DNA of 27,559 nt from AWTP1-9 sp035703165 (GCA_035703165.1 DASSYR010000021.1:1-27559), one strand, 5' to 3'; shown: positions 16,382 to 25,151, counted from the first letter of the stretch. The notes: a model not told the origin generated them from the letters alone. A program made the numbers and translations.

Positions 16382-18442
16382 TTAATTCAAATATTTCTTC
16401 AGCCACGCATGAACTTCGCTATACCAGAATTTGCTGTTTTCGCCCTTTAATATCCAATGGTTTTCTTCTGGAAATACTAAAAGCTTACCGGGTATTTTAA
16501 GCCGTTGAATCGTAGTCCAGTTTTCCAAAGAATTATTAATAGGTACCCGAAAATCCTGTTCACCAATCGTGATTAAAACAGGTGTTTTAAATTTATCTGC
16601 ATAACGTATAGGATTCTGTTCTTTCCATGTTTTATTTTGTGTCCACGGAGCGCCGCCATTCATTACTTCTCTTCCCCACATATAATCACTGGTACCATAT
16701 TGCGCTTCGCTGTTCACCAAACCGGCGTGGCTGATTAAACATTTGTAGTGTGTAGTGGTAGCCTGCATCCAATTGGCTAAATGACCGCCATAACTTCCTC
16801 CGCCTGCAGCCTGCCTTGTGCCGTCAATAAATGAATAACGCTTAATAACATCGGCAGCAGCCTCATTGATTTCGTTACCCGGGCCTTTGAATGGGTCGTA
16901 TTGAATATCCTGCGCAAATTTATCTCCATAGCCCGTTGAGCCTGTGTAATCCGTCATTACTAACACAAAGCCGGGTGCAGCAAGTAAATGATAATTCCAA
17001 CGATAACCCCAATTATCTTTCCATGAACCCGCAGGGCCGCCGTGCATCACTACAAAAAGCGGATATTTTTTGTTGGCATCAAATCCTCCGGGACGAATCA
17101 ATAAGCTGCGAATTTTTTTGCCCCGGCTACTGGTCATCCAAACAACTTCCGGTGCGGGTAAATCCAGAACTTTTAGTTTTTCTTCATTAAAGTTTGAAAT
17201 AAAATAATGGTTTTTTGCCAAAGTATTAATGTTTACTACCTCAGGTGGCATGGAGGCGCTTTCGTAATTAGCTACTATAACCGGGTTTGCCATAGCATTG
17301 GAAATACTGAGAGAACTATAGCAACCGAGATTGTTATTTATAAGGGATACTACATTACCACCGTTAGCAGATACGGTAAAAATTTTATCGTTACCCTGAT
17401 CTTCAACACACATGTATATTGTATTATTTGCTGCAATAGAATAACTGTTAATGGGTCTGTCTAGATTGGCAGAAAGAATTGTTTTGTTTTGCATGGACGG
17501 CCAGTCAAAACGGGTTAATTTATTTATGTTATAAACTTTATAATTATTATTAGCAGAAGAGTAGCATAATAAATACTTACCATCACTTGTCATTTGTGCA
17601 GTGGCGTAATCGTAACCATCATTTGTGAGTTGTGTGGCATCGCCTCCGTTTACGGAAACTTTGTAAATATTAGTGGTAGGATCCTGGTAGGCTGCTGTAT
17701 TAAAATCGGTAGTGGCAGTAAAGATAATTTCTTTTCCATCATAGCCCCAGGAAGCGTTTCCAAAATTAAAACCTTCTTTGCTCACAATGGTTACGTTTGT
17801 AAATAAATCTTTCGCTACGGAACCGGGTTCGATAGACTGGATGAAAGGATGTGTTTGTTTATCGTCGTTCCAACGATCGAAATTCCGGATGGGGAAGCTG
17901 GTGTAAACTCTTGCTTTGTATTTTATTTTTTTACGTTCGTCAGCAATTTTTTTATTGGCACTGTCTGTAAAAGCGCCGGGATAAACGCTGCTGGTAAACA
18001 AAATCATTTTACCATCGGGGCTCCATTTTGGCGAGGAGGCGCCGGTTGAAAGATTGGTTAAGCGCTGTGCTTCGCCACCTTCTTTAACGTTGAGTAAATA
18101 AATCTGCCCGGCATCATCGCCTTCTCTTTTGGTAGAAAAAGCAATATACTTACCATCGGGACTCCATTGATAACCCCCTTCGCCTCCTTTACCCGTTGTT
18201 AATCTTCTGGGTTTTATGCTGCCGTCTGTTGAAGCAATCCAGATGTCAGATACTTGTTCGCTTTCGTTGTAAGACGGATCGGTAACATTAAATATTACCC
18301 ACTTCCCATCGGGACTGACTTGTGGCGCACCAACCCGTTTCATTGCCCACATAGTTTCGTGGGTAATAGTTTGTTTGGTTTGTGCAAAACTCAGCGTAAT
18401 GAAAAGCAAAGAAATGTTGAGAATAAGCAAGCGTTTTATCAT
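16382..18442 (-). CDS. S9 family peptidase (DPP5-like prolyl oligopeptidase family)
   Basis: The 686-residue exported serine peptidase has a signal peptide (1-20, ending SFAQ). It continues with a beta-propeller containing repeated SPDGK motifs (VSPDGKWV, WSPDGKYI, WSPDGKMI) and ends in an alpha/beta-hydrolase domain. The catalytic triad is visible: Ser550 in GGGSYGG, Asp630 in GEQDFRVPI and His662 in EENHW. The length and the ENHW end motif resemble dipeptidyl-peptidase 5 of Porphyromonas, which removes dipeptides from peptides in the periplasm. The exact specificity is inferred. It is the last gene of a probable leftward cluster behind pdxJ (42 bp gap). Confidence 0.93.
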   Translation of the reverse strand: MIKRLLILNISLLFITLSFAQTKQTITHETMWAMKRVGAPQVSPDGKWVIFNVTDPSYNESEQVSDIWIASTDGSIKPRRLTTGKGGEGGYQWSPDGKYIAFSTKREGDDAGQIYLLNVKEGGEAQRLTNLSTGASSPKWSPDGKMILFTSSVYPGAFTDSANKKIADERKKIKYKARVYTSFPIRNFDRWNDDKQTHPFIQSIEPGSVAKDLFTNVTIVSKEGFNFGNASWGYDGKEIIFTATTDFNTAAYQDPTTNIYKVSVNGGDATQLTNDGYDYATAQMTSDGKYLLCYSSANNNYKVYNINKLTRFDWPSMQNKTILSANLDRPINSYSIAANNTIYMCVEDQGNDKIFTVSANGGNVVSLINNNLGCYSSLSISNAMANPVIVANYESASMPPEVVNINTLAKNHYFISNFNEEKLKVLDLPAPEVVWMTSSRGKKIRSLLIRPGGFDANKKYPLFVVMHGGPAGSWKDNWGYRWNYHLLAAPGFVLVMTDYTGSTGYGDKFAQDIQYDPFKGPGNEINEAAADVIKRYSFIDGTRQAAGGGSYGGHLANWMQATTTHYKCLISHAGLVNSEAQYGTSDYMWGREVMNGGAPWTQNKTWKEQNPIRYADKFKTPVLITIGEQDFRVPINNSLENWTTIQRLKIPGKLLVFPEENHWILKGENSKFWYSEVHAWLKKYLN

Positions 18443-18484
18443 ATCAGTATAGTTTTGGAGTGATAAAAATAAGATAATTGAAAG

Positions 18485-19201
18485 TTATTGTAATTGCCTT
18501 TTATATAATTGAATCGTATTTTCAAAGCCTAAATAAATAGCATCACAAATCAAAGCATGACCGATGCTTACTTCATCTAACCCGGAAATATGTTGTTTAA
18601 AAAATTTGAGATTGTTTAAATCCAGATCATGCCCGGCATTTAACCCTAGTCCTAATTCCTTAGCACGTACAGCGGCATCTATATAGGGCTCGATGGCTTG
18701 TTGTTTATTGCTGATATAATTACGGGCATAGGCTTCTGTATAAAGCTCTATACGATCGGTTCCTGTTTCGGCGGCGCCTTCAACCATCGCAATATCCGGG
18801 TCAACAAAAATAGAAACACGAATACCCGCTTTCTTAAAAACACCGATCATTTCAATTAAATAATCCCTGTGTTTTTCCGTATCCCAGCCATGATCACTGG
18901 TGAGTTGCTTTTCAGAATCAGGTACCAGGGTTACCTGGTGAGGTTTGGTCTCTAAAACCAGGTCCACAAATTTTTGTTCGCGACAATTACCTTCAATATT
19001 AAATTCGGTGGTAATGATTTTTTTAATTTCCCTTACGTCGTGATAACGAATATGTCGTTCATCAGGTCTTGGATGAACGGTTATTCCATCAGCGCCGAAT
19101 TTTTGAGCATTAATGGCTGCTTTTACCAAATCCGGATTATTACCACCCCTGGAATTTCGTAAGGTGGCAAATTTGTTTATGTTTACAGAAAGCTTTGTCA
19201 T
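18485..19201 (-). CDS. pdxJ: Pyridoxine 5'-phosphate synthase
   Basis: PdxJ joins 1-deoxy-D-xylulose 5-phosphate and 3-amino-2-oxopropyl phosphate to make pyridoxine 5'-phosphate in the DXP-dependent vitamin B6 route. The 238-residue TIM barrel has the N-terminal SVNINKFATLRNSRGG (substrate and phosphate contacts), the HPRPDERHI motif (43-51, His43), then GLNAGHDL and EVSIGHALICDAIYLGF near the end. Length is standard. It follows the SET-domain gene by 16 bp, which suggests co-transcription, and precedes the S9 peptidase by 42 bp. pdxA, serC and epd homologs are not in the window. Confidence 0.97.
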   Translation of the reverse strand: MTKLSVNINKFATLRNSRGGNNPDLVKAAINAQKFGADGITVHPRPDERHIRYHDVREIKKIITTEFNIEGNCREQKFVDLVLETKPHQVTLVPDSEKQLTSDHGWDTEKHRDYLIEMIGVFKKAGIRVSIFVDPDIAMVEGAAETGTDRIELYTEAYARNYISNKQQAIEPYIDAAVRAKELGLGLNAGHDLDLNNLKFFKQHISGLDEVSIGHALICDAIYLGFENTIQLYKRQLQ

Positions 19202-19217
19202 AACTCAAAATTATGTA

Positions 19218-19631
19218 TTAAATAAAACCTTTGCAGTTGCCTGCCCCGCATTTGCACGGTAGCTTCCCTTCATGATGGGTTTCACCATAATCACAGGTTA
19301 ATTCCTCACCCTTTTTTATTTTACGAAGTGCATAATATTCTACTTTTTGATATGCCCTTCGCATATAAACATTGGGATTGCAGGAATGATTGATATAGCG
19401 AAGCTCATTGCTGTTAATGGTAGCATCTAAAGCAATATCTTCATTATCAAACTCTACCATAAACAGTACATTACCTGCTTGCTTTTTTACTCTTTTTTGT
19501 GCTTCTTTATACGAAATTATTTCACCAGTCATATTACCAATTTTTCTTTTGGCCGGAATCGGCTTTTCAGCATAAGCACCCGTGCCTGCTATTTTACTTT
19601 TTTTAATTTTAATGGGAAAGTTAAGCGCCAT
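19218..19631 (-). CDS. SET-domain protein (putative lysine methyltransferase)
   Basis: The 137-residue protein is almost only a SET domain with a post-SET zinc motif. It contains the SAM and pseudoknot motif ELRYINHSCNPN (76-87, NHSC at 81-84), the catalytic-tyrosine motif ELTCDYG (Tyr115), and a final CKCGAGNCKG (Cys126, 128, 133), which with Cys84 can bind zinc as in histone-type SET enzymes. It has no signal peptide. SET proteins methylate lysines, chiefly on proteins; the bacterial target here is unknown. It is 16 bp upstream of pdxJ and 70 bp downstream of the DUF2452 gene. A full-length SET architecture in this genomic setting is less usual than the surrounding genes. Confidence 0.93.
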   Translation of the reverse strand: MALNFPIKIKKSKIAGTGAYAEKPIPAKRKIGNMTGEIISYKEAQKRVKKQAGNVLFMVEFDNEDIALDATINSNELRYINHSCNPNVYMRRAYQKVEYYALRKIKKGEELTCDYGETHHEGKLPCKCGAGNCKGFI

Positions 19632-19701
19632 GATTGTATTTGCTTGTTTGGATTATTTTGTGGATTCTTAAACTTTATTTAATAGTTTGTGTCATTCCAA
19701 T

Positions 19702-20490
19702 TTAAAGCTCTGCCCAGGTATGATCTGCCAGCAATTTAACAGCAGCAATAAATTTATTAAATGGTGTAGTATTGCCCCATTCTTTTGGAGATACTAATGA
19801 CAGCATGTGATTGCCATCTTTTTTCTCATACAAATAATAGGTCTGACCAATGTTTGGCTTAAAAGAAAGTTTGGCATTGTAAATCATCATAGATAACTCT
19901 TTTCTTTTTTGTATTTCCTGAGCCTGCAATGCAAGCAATTCAATTTGCTTTCTTATTTGCTCCAATTGCATGTTTGTTTGCTCTTCCATGGCAGTAAGCG
20001 CCTTGTGTTTTATCATTCCTTCTTCCGTTGGTTTAATAATTGCCCCGGCTACGGAGGCAGCATAGGGGAGCACACTTAACTGCTTGTGGTAAATTTCTGT
20101 GTTAGTATAAGGTGTATTATCGGCACGAAAACCCTGCTGGGTTATTTTTAAATACCCATTGGGCATTATTTCATGCACTATATGAAGTACAACCCTGCCA
20201 TTTCGATAAAAATGTATTTCAAAATTAATTCCGTCAGGAAAACTAACCTGGGCTGCATCAGCTAATTCTATATCCTCAAATTCATTTAGCTCCCCGTTTG
20301 CTATTACTTTGTAGCTGCTTGAAAAAGCATGATTTTCCAGGCTAACCCAATGGTGTTGAATCAACAGCTTTTTGTTTTCACCATCAGCATCAATTTTGTA
20401 CACGCCGCTTTTAGGTCTCTGTCCATGTTCGTAAATCCCTTTTTCCGGAAACAACTGCCAGCTTGCTTTAAAATTATAGGCCTGTATCAT
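19702..20490 (-). CDS. DUF2452-type protein of unknown function
   Basis: The 262-residue cytoplasmic-looking protein has a beta-rich N-terminal half (many aromatic and charged residues, no signal peptide). A coiled-coil-like helix follows (about 167-200: EQTNMQLEQIRKQIELLALQ), then KLSFKPNIGQTYYLYEKKDG and LSLVSPKEWG. This C-terminal block matches my recollection of the DUF2452 family, whose function is not known. The N-terminal half may be a separate unrecognised domain. It is the first gene of the leftward run DUF2452 - SET - pdxJ - S9 peptidase. Confidence 0.8.
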   Translation of the reverse strand: MIQAYNFKASWQLFPEKGIYEHGQRPKSGVYKIDADGENKKLLIQHHWVSLENHAFSSSYKVIANGELNEFEDIELADAAQVSFPDGINFEIHFYRNGRVVLHIVHEIMPNGYLKITQQGFRADNTPYTNTEIYHKQLSVLPYAASVAGAIIKPTEEGMIKHKALTAMEEQTNMQLEQIRKQIELLALQAQEIQKRKELSMMIYNAKLSFKPNIGQTYYLYEKKDGNHMLSLVSPKEWGNTTPFNKFIAAVKLLADHTWAEL

Positions 20491-20560
20491 AGCGGCAATA
20501 TAACTATTTAGCGTTGTAAAATTTTATTTTCTCTTAGTAGAACAAGAAATATAATGAAAA

Positions 20561-20591
20561 CAAAAAACCCCGCCCAAGTTGGTGACGGGGT
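20561..20591 (-). terminator. Terminator after the lytic transglycosylase gene
   Basis: On the minus strand ACCCCG (20591-20586) and CGGGGT (20572-20567) form a GC-rich 6-bp stem followed by TTTTTTG. It lies about 26 bp past the transglycosylase stop. Confidence 0.85.
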
Positions 20592-20617
20592 CTTTATTTA
20601 CGCTATAAAAACATGAG

Positions 20618-21424
20618 CTACTCTATCAATAGGGGTTGTTTTGGCATTATGGTTTTACCTTCATTAAAAGCAATCAATTCTTTTTGATATTTTGTCCACG
20701 CCGATTGAGCCAATAAATTCTCACTGTTTTCGCCTTCAAAATAATAGTGTATGCTAATAAATTTTTTAACATGAATCCGGGTTTCTTTTGGTAAAAATTG
20801 TTGTAAGCCCCAAAAGTCTCTTGTACCCGCTTTTTTTATTGCTTTATTTACAAAGCCGGGACCGGAATTATAAGCAGCTATCACCAACAGCCAATCTCCC
20901 AATTCATTGTGCAACGATTTTAAATATTTAGCGGCAGCCACCGTGCTTTTATAAGTGTGTGTCCGCTCATCATAGTCATCGTTTACTGCCAATCCTAATA
21001 TTTTGGCTGTGCTGGGCATTAGCTGCCAGGTTCCTCTGGCACCAGCATTTGAAATAGCCTTTGTATTTAGTCTTGATTCCACTACGGCAAGGTATTTTAG
21101 CTCAAGAGGAATGTTGTATTTAGTAAAAACTTCCTCAATGATTTTAAAATAAGAACTGCTTCTGGTTTTAATTTTTTCCAGGCTTCTGCCGTTTTCTTTC
21201 AGGTATTTTTTCACAAATCCCGAAGTATGTGTATTGAGCTCAAAAGCAAAGGCTGATTCGGTTATTTTTTCCTCAGTAAGCCTTTCTTTATCATTTCTTT
21301 CTGAGTTAGTTAACTTAACCGCACTAAAATTCCTGAACCCTTGCCTGAATTCGGCAGCGAAGGTTGCTGTAACAAGTAAACAAATAGCGATTGGATAAAC
21401 ATGTTTTAATGATAGCTTTTTCAA
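20618..21424 (-). CDS. Lytic transglycosylase (SLT domain, MltD-like)
   Basis: The 268-residue protein starts with a signal peptide or membrane anchor (about 10-24). A low-complexity linker leads to an SLT domain with catalytic Glu116 in LAVVESRLNTKAISNAGARG, then TWQLMP (132-137) and the AYNSGPG motif (184-190). Such enzymes cleave peptidoglycan strands to 1,6-anhydromuropeptides for wall turnover. MltD-type proteins often carry C-terminal LysM repeats; none are seen here, so it is a short form. A canonical -7 box lies about 180 bp upstream, so the leader may be long. A strong terminator follows. Confidence 0.92.
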   Translation of the reverse strand: MKKLSLKHVYPIAICLLVTATFAAEFRQGFRNFSAVKLTNSERNDKERLTEEKITESAFAFELNTHTSGFVKKYLKENGRSLEKIKTRSSSYFKIIEEVFTKYNIPLELKYLAVVESRLNTKAISNAGARGTWQLMPSTAKILGLAVNDDYDERTHTYKSTVAAAKYLKSLHNELGDWLLVIAAYNSGPGFVNKAIKKAGTRDFWGLQQFLPKETRIHVKKFISIHYYFEGENSENLLAQSAWTKYQKELIAFNEGKTIMPKQPLLIE

Positions 21425-21898
21425 TTTTTTTTAGTTTTAATAAAGCAATACCACCCGTTAGTTATTGGATTACAATTACTTAACGATTAATCAAAGGATA
21501 TTTTTGGGAATTTTACAGCAAACCAGTTTACCGGGGGCGGACGTTTAGGTTTTTCAAATATTCCGGTTTGTTTGCTATCAAAGATTTTTTATAAAGTCCG
21601 GTTGCAAAGTTACATCTCTTAGCCCGCACATCATAATAATCAATGTTAAATCAATGTGTGTGTATATATAGTGTCTTAAAAATCAATACTTAATGCTTAA
21701 AAATAATCTAATGAAAATTAGTCATTTAATAGGACAATTTTGCACGTATTTATTCAAGTGATTGATTATTAGCATTTTGTATATACTCCACAGTGTTAGT
21801 TAATGCCATTTTACTTGTTTTGCAAAGATTTTTGCACTTACACATAAGGGTAGGTTTTAAAATCATGTAGTTATTATCTTACGCAAAAAATTAGTGTA
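21425..21898. other. Divergent promoter region between the transglycosylase and the M1 peptidase
   Basis: This 474-bp stretch contains no plausible coding frame. It holds a -7 box for the leftward gene (listed separately), a short TGTG/TATA tract (21656-21670), and near the M1 gene a palindrome TGCAAA-GATT-TTTGCA (21821-21836) that could be an operator. No RNA gene was recognised. Confidence 0.5.
21603..21612 (-). promoter_or_regulatory. Putative -7 box for the lytic transglycosylase gene
   Basis: The minus strand reads TAACTTTGCA here, a full match to the Bacteroidota -7 element TAnnTTTG. No TTTG is found at the expected -33 distance, and the start codon is about 180 bp away, so this rests on one element. 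Confidence 0.35.
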
Positions 21899-23782
21899 AT
21901 GAATAAAGTTATTTTTTTCTGTATTGCTGGTATCATGGTATGGAGCAACTCTTTAGCTCAGCAGTTGTATATGCCCCGTAACATTAAAGCAGCTTATGAT
22001 AAAGGAACCCGGTCGTACGATGGTAAACCAGGTAAGAATTATTTTCAAAACTATGGCCGCTATAACATTTCTGTCACAGTTAAGCCGCCAGACAGGATTA
22101 TAAGAGGGGAGGAACAAATTGTTTACTTTAACAGAAGCAAACATACCCTGCATAATCTTTTTCTCAGGCTTATTTTAAATGTACATAAACCCGGCGCTGT
22201 ACGGGAATCTGATGTACAACCGGAATATCTCACGGAAGGCATTACGATTGATTCCATTTATGAAAACGGTAGGCCGGCTTCCTTTCAAAACCCTACCTTT
22301 CATTATACGTGGCAGACCTTTCATTTGGCAAAGCCACTGCTACCCGGCGATTCTGTAAAACTTTTTATAAAATGGCATTATGAAATAGCAACCCTGGCTA
22401 ACCGGGAGGGTGCTGAAGATTCTACAACCTACTTTATGGCTTATTTCCATCCACGCATAAGTGTGTATGATGACTATAATGGTTGGGACAAAACGAACTT
22501 TACAGATATGCAGGAATTTTACAATGATTTTAATGATTATACTTTCAGCGTAACGGTTCCTGAAAATTTTATTGTATGGGCAACCGGTGTCTTGCAAAAC
22601 CCTGAAGAAGTTTTACAACCCCAAATTGTGCAGCGATATAAACAATCTGTTACCAGCGATGAAAAAATAGCCATTGCAACTGCCGCAGATGTTGAAAATA
22701 AAAATGTAACGCATCACGGGAAAATGAATACATGGAAATGGAAAGCCGATTATGTTTCCGATATCGCTGTTGGTATAAGCGATCATTATATTTGGGACGG
22801 GGCCAGTGTGATAGTGGATAAAGGAACCGGAAGAAGAGCTATGGTGCAAGCAGCGTACAAAACAGATGCGCAGGATTTTAAACATTCAATTGAGTTTGGA
22901 CAAAAGGCTTTAGCATTTTTATCTCAGCAATGGCCGGGTAAACCGTATCCTTATCCTGCCTTGACAGCCTTCCTGGGTTCGGGCGATATGGAATATCCCA
23001 TGATGATCAATGATAATGATTTTAAAAACGATTTATTTGGGCAATTTTTACAAGGTCATGAAACGGCGCATAGTTATTTCCCTTTTTATATGGGCATAAA
23101 CGAAAATCGTTACCCCTTTATGGATGAGGGTATAACAACTTTTACTGAATTGCTGATGTTAAGATCTGTTACGCCAGTTGATTCGGCTGACAGACTTTTT
23201 AAAAGATTCAGAGTATCCCCGTGGATAAATGATAAAACGGATAATGAAGATTTACCAATTATTACTCCTGGCAATGCTTTTTCCGGCGTTGGGGGTTATG
23301 GAAATAATGCTTATGGGAAAGCGGCGCTGGGTTATTTTGCATTAAAAAGTTTATTAGGGGATGAACTATTTAAAAAATGTTTGCATGAATATATGAACCG
23401 GTGGAACGGAAAACACCCCATACCCTGGGATTTCTTTTTTTCCTTTAATGATGTATCGGGACAAAACCTGAATTGGTTTTGGAATAATTGGTTTTTTAGC
23501 AATAATTATGATGATCTTGCTGTAAATACTGTGGTTAAAAAAGATAATGCTTTTGCTATAACTGTTGATAATATAGGTGGTTTTGTATTTCCATTCAACG
23601 TAGAAATTAATTACACGGATGGCAGTAAAGAAATACTTCCACAGACAACCTCTGTATGGAAAGCCAATCCAAAATCGTGTGTGGTTATGGTTAAAACCGG
23701 AAAAAAGATTAAATCAGTTAAAATTGACAATGGAATTTTTATGGATGCGGAGGAGGCAAATAACGTTAAGGAATTAAAATAA
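21899..23782 (+). CDS. M1 family zinc metallopeptidase (secreted aminopeptidase)
   Basis: The 627-residue protein has a signal peptide (1-20, ending SLAQ) and an N-terminal beta-saddle domain (YNISVTVKPPDRIIRGEEQI). The thermolysin-like catalytic domain has GDMEYP (362-367, in the place of GAMEN) and the zinc motif HETAH (387-391), with the third ligand Glu410 exactly 18 residues on in MDEGITTF. The motif set indicates an active aminopeptidase that removes N-terminal residues in the periplasm or outside. The usual HExxH-adjacent W-F-G-N is replaced by SYFPFYMG, so it belongs to a divergent M1 subgroup common in Bacteroidota. The C-terminal part (after about 540) is a beta-rich domain. It probably forms its own transcript. 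Confidence 0.93.
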   Translation: MNKVIFFCIAGIMVWSNSLAQQLYMPRNIKAAYDKGTRSYDGKPGKNYFQNYGRYNISVTVKPPDRIIRGEEQIVYFNRSKHTLHNLFLRLILNVHKPGAVRESDVQPEYLTEGITIDSIYENGRPASFQNPTFHYTWQTFHLAKPLLPGDSVKLFIKWHYEIATLANREGAEDSTTYFMAYFHPRISVYDDYNGWDKTNFTDMQEFYNDFNDYTFSVTVPENFIVWATGVLQNPEEVLQPQIVQRYKQSVTSDEKIAIATAADVENKNVTHHGKMNTWKWKADYVSDIAVGISDHYIWDGASVIVDKGTGRRAMVQAAYKTDAQDFKHSIEFGQKALAFLSQQWPGKPYPYPALTAFLGSGDMEYPMMINDNDFKNDLFGQFLQGHETAHSYFPFYMGINENRYPFMDEGITTFTELLMLRSVTPVDSADRLFKRFRVSPWINDKTDNEDLPIITPGNAFSGVGGYGNNAYGKAALGYFALKSLLGDELFKKCLHEYMNRWNGKHPIPWDFFFSFNDVSGQNLNWFWNNWFFSNNYDDLAVNTVVKKDNAFAITVDNIGGFVFPFNVEINYTDGSKEILPQTTSVWKANPKSCVVMVKTGKKIKSVKIDNGIFMDAEEANNVKELK

Positions 23783-23805
23783 AAAAAACTTTTGAGGTAT
23801 TAGGC

Positions 23806-23908
23806 AACTGCCGGTTTATTAAAAGGGGTTGATACATTATTTATACCCATATATTCAATGTAATTTATAATAAACCACCAATAATAAACTGGCAGTTTGT
23901 TTTTTTTT
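23806..23908 (+). terminator. Large-loop inverted repeat with T-tract after the M1 peptidase gene
   Basis: A 16-bp inverted repeat (23806-23821 with 23882-23897, one G-T wobble) encloses 60 bases and runs into TGTTTTTTTTT, so it can act as a terminator. The last nine bases of the left arm (GGTTTATTA, 23813-23821) can also pair perfectly with TAATAAACC at 23868-23876, an alternative fold. The unusually big loop makes simple termination less certain. Confidence 0.5.
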
Positions 23909-23910
23909 AT

Positions 23911-23920
23911 TATCTTTGCA
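23911..23920 (+). promoter_or_regulatory. -7 box and palindrome for the RRM protein gene
   Basis: TATCTTTGCA (23911-23920) is a full match to the Bacteroidota -7 element. Just upstream lies the perfect palindrome AAACTG-G-CAGTTT (23886-23898), at about -20 to -32, where a regulator could bind. No canonical TTTG is found 17-21 bases upstream. Transcription from here gives a leader of about 125 bases before the ATG. Confidence 0.5.
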
Positions 23921-24048
23921 TTGTTAATTTGAGTATTATAGCTCTTGGTAAATAATCAGGTTTTCTGCTACGCAATATCTGCTAAATAGTTAGTCTTAAT
24001 TTTACTCCGGCTTTTTCCTCAAGTATTTTTAATTATTAATTTTTTTTG

Positions 24049-24354
24049 ATGAACATTTACGTTTCAAATTTAAGTTTCTCCGTGCAGGACGAAGACTTAA
24101 AAGAATTTTTTGCAGAATATGGTGAAGTATCTTCTGCTAAAGTAATTACAGACAAATTTACACACCGCAGCCGTGGTTTCGGCTTTGTGGAAATGCCCAA
24201 CGATGAGGCAGCTCAAAAAGCTATTGCCGAATTAGATGGCGCTTTAGTTGATGGCCGTGCCATCAAGGTAAATGTTGCAAAGCCAAAAGAAGAAGGCAGC
24301 AACAACAAACGTTCTTTTGCTCCACGCGGAGAAAGAAGCAATAGCCGTTGGTAA
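24049..24354 (+). CDS. Small RNA-binding protein with one RRM domain
   Basis: The 101-residue protein is a single RRM: RNP2 IYVSNL (3-8), RNP1 RGFGFVEM (42-49), and DGRAIKVNVAKP at the end of the fold. A basic, disordered tail (SNNKRSFAPRGERSNSRW) follows. The ATG at 24049 is chosen over the TTG just before it. Such proteins bind single-stranded RNA and in bacteria are often cold-induced or act as post-transcriptional regulators; the target here is unknown. A long AT-rich leader (about 125 bases) and a palindrome at the promoter suggest regulation. A strong terminator follows. Confidence 0.95.
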   Translation: MNIYVSNLSFSVQDEDLKEFFAEYGEVSSAKVITDKFTHRSRGFGFVEMPNDEAAQKAIAELDGALVDGRAIKVNVAKPKEEGSNNKRSFAPRGERSNSRW

Positions 24355-24374
24355 TATTTGTTACTACCGAATTT

Positions 24375-24404
24375 AAAAAAGGCATCTTCCGGGTGCCTTT
24401 TTTC
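24375..24404 (+). terminator. Terminator of the RRM gene
   Basis: AAAAAAGGCA (24375-24384) pairs with TGCCTTTTTT, with a short T-C/G-G extension, and ends in a long T-tract. It lies 20 bp past the stop and could work in both directions. Confidence 0.88.
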
Positions 24405-24478
24405 TTTTCTTGCGTTGCGGAAAATGAATAAATATTTACTGTTAAAATAAATAAGGGATTGAAATGCCCCCATAGCGG

Positions 24479-25111
24479 CTATTTCAATATACCATAATCC
24501 AAAGCTCTTCTGAAATATACCTTATCCTGTATAATCCAGGTTACCTCATAGCTGTCGTTGTTATCCTTGCTTAGCAGGTAGATGTAAATTTTTCTTTTAT
24601 CCGGCGAAATAAATACGCCATTTACGGATCGAAGTGTTCCCTTTTTATCAGTATAGCTTAAGTGAAGGTTAAATAAGTCGTTATAAGCTGCAGGGGGAAT
24701 AGCAAGGGTATCGTTATTAATCATAACCAGCACCTCTTTAATAAATGTTTGCGGCATTTTACCATAATTACCGTAAAAGGGGCGGTTATTTATTTTAACC
24801 ACATGACCGGATATTTTGGTGATTTTACTTTTGGTAGAATCAAAGGGGGCTGTGGTTATTTTTACTTTTATATTTTCTCCTTCAAACAACATAAAATTAT
24901 CTCCAAAATCACGCACCTGGATTTTGGTTAGCGGAGCCTGTCGAATACTTTCGTCAATGGCGGTAAGACTGAACGTGGAAATATCTGCACGAATATCTTT
25001 TTGCTGAAGTTTTAAAGCGCTTTCTCTTTTATTTCTAAAATCAGGAAAATAGTCTTGCGAAAAAACAGTACCGGATGTAAAAATTAAAAGTACACAAATG
25101 GCGATTTTCAT
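24479..25111 (-). CDS. Secreted protein of unknown function
   Basis: The 210-residue product has a clear signal peptide (MKIAICVLLIFTSGTVFSQ, cut after FSQ) and no cysteine after the cleavage site, so it is periplasmic or exported. The mature part looks beta-rich (for example KIYIYLLSKDNNDSYEVTWI). I recognise no family or motif. The upstream NTF2-like gene ends 40 bp away on the same strand, so the two may be co-transcribed. Confidence 0.82.
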   Translation of the reverse strand: MKIAICVLLIFTSGTVFSQDYFPDFRNKRESALKLQQKDIRADISTFSLTAIDESIRQAPLTKIQVRDFGDNFMLFEGENIKVKITTAPFDSTKSKITKISGHVVKINNRPFYGNYGKMPQTFIKEVLVMINNDTLAIPPAAYNDLFNLHLSYTDKKGTLRSVNGVFISPDKRKIYIYLLSKDNNDSYEVTWIIQDKVYFRRALDYGILK

Positions 25112-25151
25112 ACATGGATAAATTGATAGAATAAAAGTAGAAGAATATTGG

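Noticed and set aside
21656..21670. TGTGTGTATATATA tract, considered as a functional repeat
   Set aside because: It is short, simple-sequence DNA and shows no associated structure.
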